A stretch of 64,000 nt of DNA from Tubiluchus corallicola. Lineage: Eukaryota > Priapulida > Priapulimorpha > Priapulimorphida > Tubiluchidae. The stretch is from NCBI GenBank assembly GCA_030141605.1, contig JAQGDQ010000008.1, positions 1,414,501 through 1,478,500 on the forward strand. The letters run 5' to 3'. The position numbers were made by a program, and so were the translations under genes. The notes under the pieces are model-generated. The model was not told the DNA's origin, ran no database searches, and worked only from the letters and a program-made list of their open reading frames with translations. Every line of letters starts with the position of its first letter. The first letter of the stretch is position 1. Of the stretch, positions 61,201 through 64,000 are shown one piece after another.

Positions 61201-63801
61201 ATCACATCACATCAAATCACATCAATCACATCAAAAATAGATCTTAGACTCTCTTTGAAATCATTTGTATAGTAATGACACGTTATAGAACAACCCTATC
61301 GCCAGTCTGTGCAACGCTGCGGAGTTGACCATATAAATGGTAAGATATAAAGAGAGAGAAAGAGAGGAAACACGTTAAACGACATTAGCCAGTGTACAAC
61401 ATTAGCCCTCTTTACCCGATGTCTCCTTAATTCGTGTTTTAGTTCGCTACCAGTTTCTTTTCTTTTGAACCTTAATTAAGACAATAGAGACGTGTGTAAG
61501 TTCTTTTTCAAGTTAAATAGTTCCATTATGCAGCACATACATTTTTAAATAATACATTCAACGTTAACGTGTTTGCTGTAGTACATATTTATCACTAATT
61601 CTGCCTCTAATCCATCTAACTTTTTATACAGGGATCATATAGGGTATATGAGCAACCCACATCTCCAAGTGGTTCATATGAAACCGATCCACCACATTAT
61701 ATTGATCCATACGCGTCCACTGCGCAATCCCAGTATGGCCAGACCACTCAAACTAAAGGACTCAATGTAGCCTACCTCAAAAAGACGAATCAGGATCCCG
61801 TCGACCAGCCACCAGGTGCCGAAGCCAGCAACAAACAGAACTACGGGGGATATCCGGACTACGAACGCTATCCAGATTACGACAGAGGTGGTTATCGGGA
61901 TTACGAGCAGAGAGATTACGAGCAAGCACCAGATTATAGAGGTGGTGGCAACTATGACCAATATCCAGATTACAGAGGAGGTGGAGGAGGTGGAGGAGGA
62001 GGAGGAGGGTATGAGCCATTACCTGACTACAGGCCAGACGACCGAGCCCGAGAATATGAGACAGATTATAGGGGTGAAGAAGATGGATATGATCCATACG
62101 CATCTAATGGGTATAGCAGTGGACCAAATAGTGCTGTTGTCTATGGTGACGAAGCTAGTAATAATATCCAAGGTAATCACGGCTCGCTAACACACACCCC
62201 ACCCCACCCCACCCTATTTATGAATCTTTGGTAACAAAATATAGCGAAGAATACTTTATAATTAAAGTCGTTTCATAGCAGCATTTTTGTTTGGAACATT
62301 TATAATATCAACATTTAATACCAGCCAAGCTTTTGTCTGAAATGTCCTCCAGTCTAGTCACGCTGACTTAGATTAATGAAAGAACAAATTGCACAAAGTG
62401 CACCAATCATGAGCATTAAACGCAAGAAATTAATATGATATAACTGATGTTCAATAATAGGCCTCATTTAATATTTAATCAAGTGAACCTTTGATGCCTT
62501 ATAACTGCTTCAAAATGCCTGAAAATACTTATCAGTAGTTATTTCTCTATAATTGCCATGAACTTTTAACTCTTTAAAATTGTCTTCCGTGTTTTTTCTA
62601 ATCGTCAGATTTTAACATACAATGAATGGTTTATCTGACTAATGCGGCATACAAACGATAATGCATTTCAAACCAATCCTTAGCGTTTAAAAACTACTGA
62701 ATTTAATGGTAATTCAAAGAAAGGTTAGTTTAGTGAAATATCAGCAACTTTTTGTGAGCTAGACAATTAACCGATGAGAAGACCACTGCTGAGCAGACCC
62801 GAGTTTACCTGATATACAGAACAGTGAAGCGGCAAATTCTGATAAATTCCAGTATCCACTTTGCCTTAACCTAATGTAGTTATTTTAGCACAGTAATGCA
62901 GTTTATTTGGTAATTATTTTGTTTTCTTAATTTTTTAATTCTTAAGTTAATGCAGTAAAATATTTATATCAAATTAGAATTACCTATTAATTTTTCGCTG
63001 CAATGTTCTATCCCCCTACTCGTTACTGTTACATCAACTAGCGGTTCACTGTATTCCGGATTTTTAGCATTGGCAGCATCTTATGAATTATTTTTGTCCA
63101 TAACTCACTACCAGTGCACAACTTCGAAGCTAAAAAGAATTTGTCAATTCTTTTGTCAAAGAATAATCAACAAGCACATTTACGTCTGTTTCAAACGATT
63201 TAATATTGTCGGTTCCTGTTTAAGTAGGCAGAGAAATATTAATACGGTGATGCCTTATAAAGTAAAAGCTGCATCTAATCGAAAATATAAAGCTCGTGCT
63301 TTAATTATGGGTAGTAAAGTATAGAATATAAAATATAAATTTTAGTATTTTTCTTATTTTTTCACGCTACATTAGAGGTCGATATGTCTTCATCTCTCTC
63401 TCTCTCTCTCCCTCTCCCCCCCCCTCTCTCTCTCTCTCTCTCTCCTTTCTACACGTATGGAAACTAATAGGACATATAGTTACTACAACTGTCAGTTAAT
63501 GTTATTTACATTATTCATTACAAAAGTTACCTAAACACGAATTGACTAGAACATTCTCGTAAAATAGCTTCTGCACTTATTGTATAAAGAAATCAATTTA
63601 ATTATTTCAGCGGTTGAAACCATCTGTGATAGTCGCTTCTATAACAAGATGGTGGTTAATATAAAGTTTACTGGCGGCTTTAGCGGTCGAATCTATCCCA
63701 AAGGATACTTCAATGTTAGACAGTGTTCATCTTATGGCGATGGTAGTTACTTGGCAACTGTGGAACTGCCATTAGATGGTTGTGGCACTCAAGAATACGG
63801 A
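58246..63801 (+). CDS. Secreted ZP-domain protein with Tyr/Gly/Pro-rich N-terminal region; 3' partial
   Basis: Exons in frame: 58246-58298 (ATG at 58263), 58910-59108, 59755-59873, 61632-62172 and 63611-63801, then donor GTAAGT; 362 residues are visible and the gene continues past the window. An acceptor (TTGCAG, 58,240-58,245) just before the ATG implies a noncoding upstream exon. Residues 1-19 are a signal peptide split by intron 1 (MKTPVTVAILVV + LVSCTVA, cleavage before EQEID). Residues 20-298 are acidic, then rich in Tyr, Gly, Pro, Asp and Gln. They contain PDY five times, YDPY-like motifs and a run of 11 Gly. From 299 the ZP-N half of a zona pellucida domain begins (ICDSRFYNKMVVNIKFTGGF, RQCSSYGDGSY, ELPLDGCGTQ; Cys304, Cys337, Cys356). 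ZP modules polymerise secreted proteins into apical or cuticular matrices. A structural matrix role is inferred; the rest of ZP, a furin site and any transmembrane anchor lie beyond the edge. Confidence 0.85.
59138..59605. repeat. Degenerate ACAATGTTGG-type repeat element (intronic)
   Basis: Imperfect direct and inverted copies of words such as TTCAACATTGG, ACAACATTGGACCAACATTG and ACAATATTGT fill this stretch of the ZP-gene intron 59,109-59,754. Ends and class were not determined. Confidence 0.35.
61195..61235 (+). repeat. (ATCACATCA)n short tandem repeat
   Basis: CATCAC / AATCACATCA words repeated over about 40 bases, in the ZP-gene intron 59,874-61,631. The rest of that intron shows nothing recognisable. 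Confidence 0.7.
63391..63444 (+). repeat. (CT)n microsatellite
   Basis: CT repeats interrupted by a run of C, in the ZP-gene intron 62,173-63,610, about 165 bases upstream of the 63,611 acceptor. The intron is otherwise featureless AT-rich DNA. Confidence 0.95.
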
Positions 63802-64000
63802 GTAAGTATTGTAGTATTTATAACCAACTATATGGGTCATTAAAGTAGATTTTTTTAAATAAAATACAACATTTTGATCTTGAATCGAACTTAGAATGTA
63901 TTTCTGTAAATGACTGCACCGTGGCAGTTTTAACGTTACAAAAGCATTCTTCACGTTCCGCCTAAATAATAGACTTTGTAAACGTGAAGATACAATACCA

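Overview
This is an A+T-rich stretch of an animal nuclear genome. Genes are split by many GT-AG introns, intergenic and intronic DNA is long, and transposon remains of several classes are mixed in. The gene set (an HNF4-type nuclear receptor, a DEG/ENaC channel, a zona pellucida (ZP) domain secreted protein with a Tyr/Gly-rich N-terminal region, and a PDZ/coiled-coil protein) points to a bilaterian invertebrate, most likely a protostome. The sequence alone does not let me name the species. There are no bacterial features.

Layout. (1) 1,615-16,212, + strand: 14 exons of a PDZ + EF-hand-like + coiled-coil protein resembling syntaxin-binding protein 4 (Synip), with its 5' end outside the window. 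Its first visible intron holds an antisense CR1-like LINE (about 2,190-5,340) broken by one frameshift. Other introns hold MITE-like elements. (2) 17,398-17,789: an ~87-bp minisatellite. (3) 19,058-20,791, - strand: an intron-less DEG/ENaC-family channel of 577 codons. (4) 24,480-46,970 (or 47,096), - strand: the HNF4 gene. Nine exons carry a complete DNA-binding domain, ligand-binding domain, AF-2 helix and F domain; a tenth candidate first exon fits in frame. (5) 47,100-58,245: a long gene-poor stretch with repeat relics. (6) 58,263-63,801, + strand: a secreted ZP-domain protein that runs off the right edge. The first two genes converge; HNF4 and the ZP gene diverge.

I joined exons by hand. 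In the three spliced genes every donor/acceptor pair keeps codon phase, which is the strongest support for the models.

The most unusual non-genic structure lies in two HNF4 introns. It is a composite repeat made of a GC-rich segment plus a GT-only minisatellite, ending in a hairpin followed by CTAG (Helitron-like). Two copies lie head-to-tail at 34,439-37,902, and a decayed inverted copy lies at 30,756-31,640. A second notable item is a seven-copy family of non-autonomous elements with ends resembling TTAAAGGAAAAC, spread over the whole window. No gene here appears to act in a pathway with its neighbours, so the grouping looks incidental.
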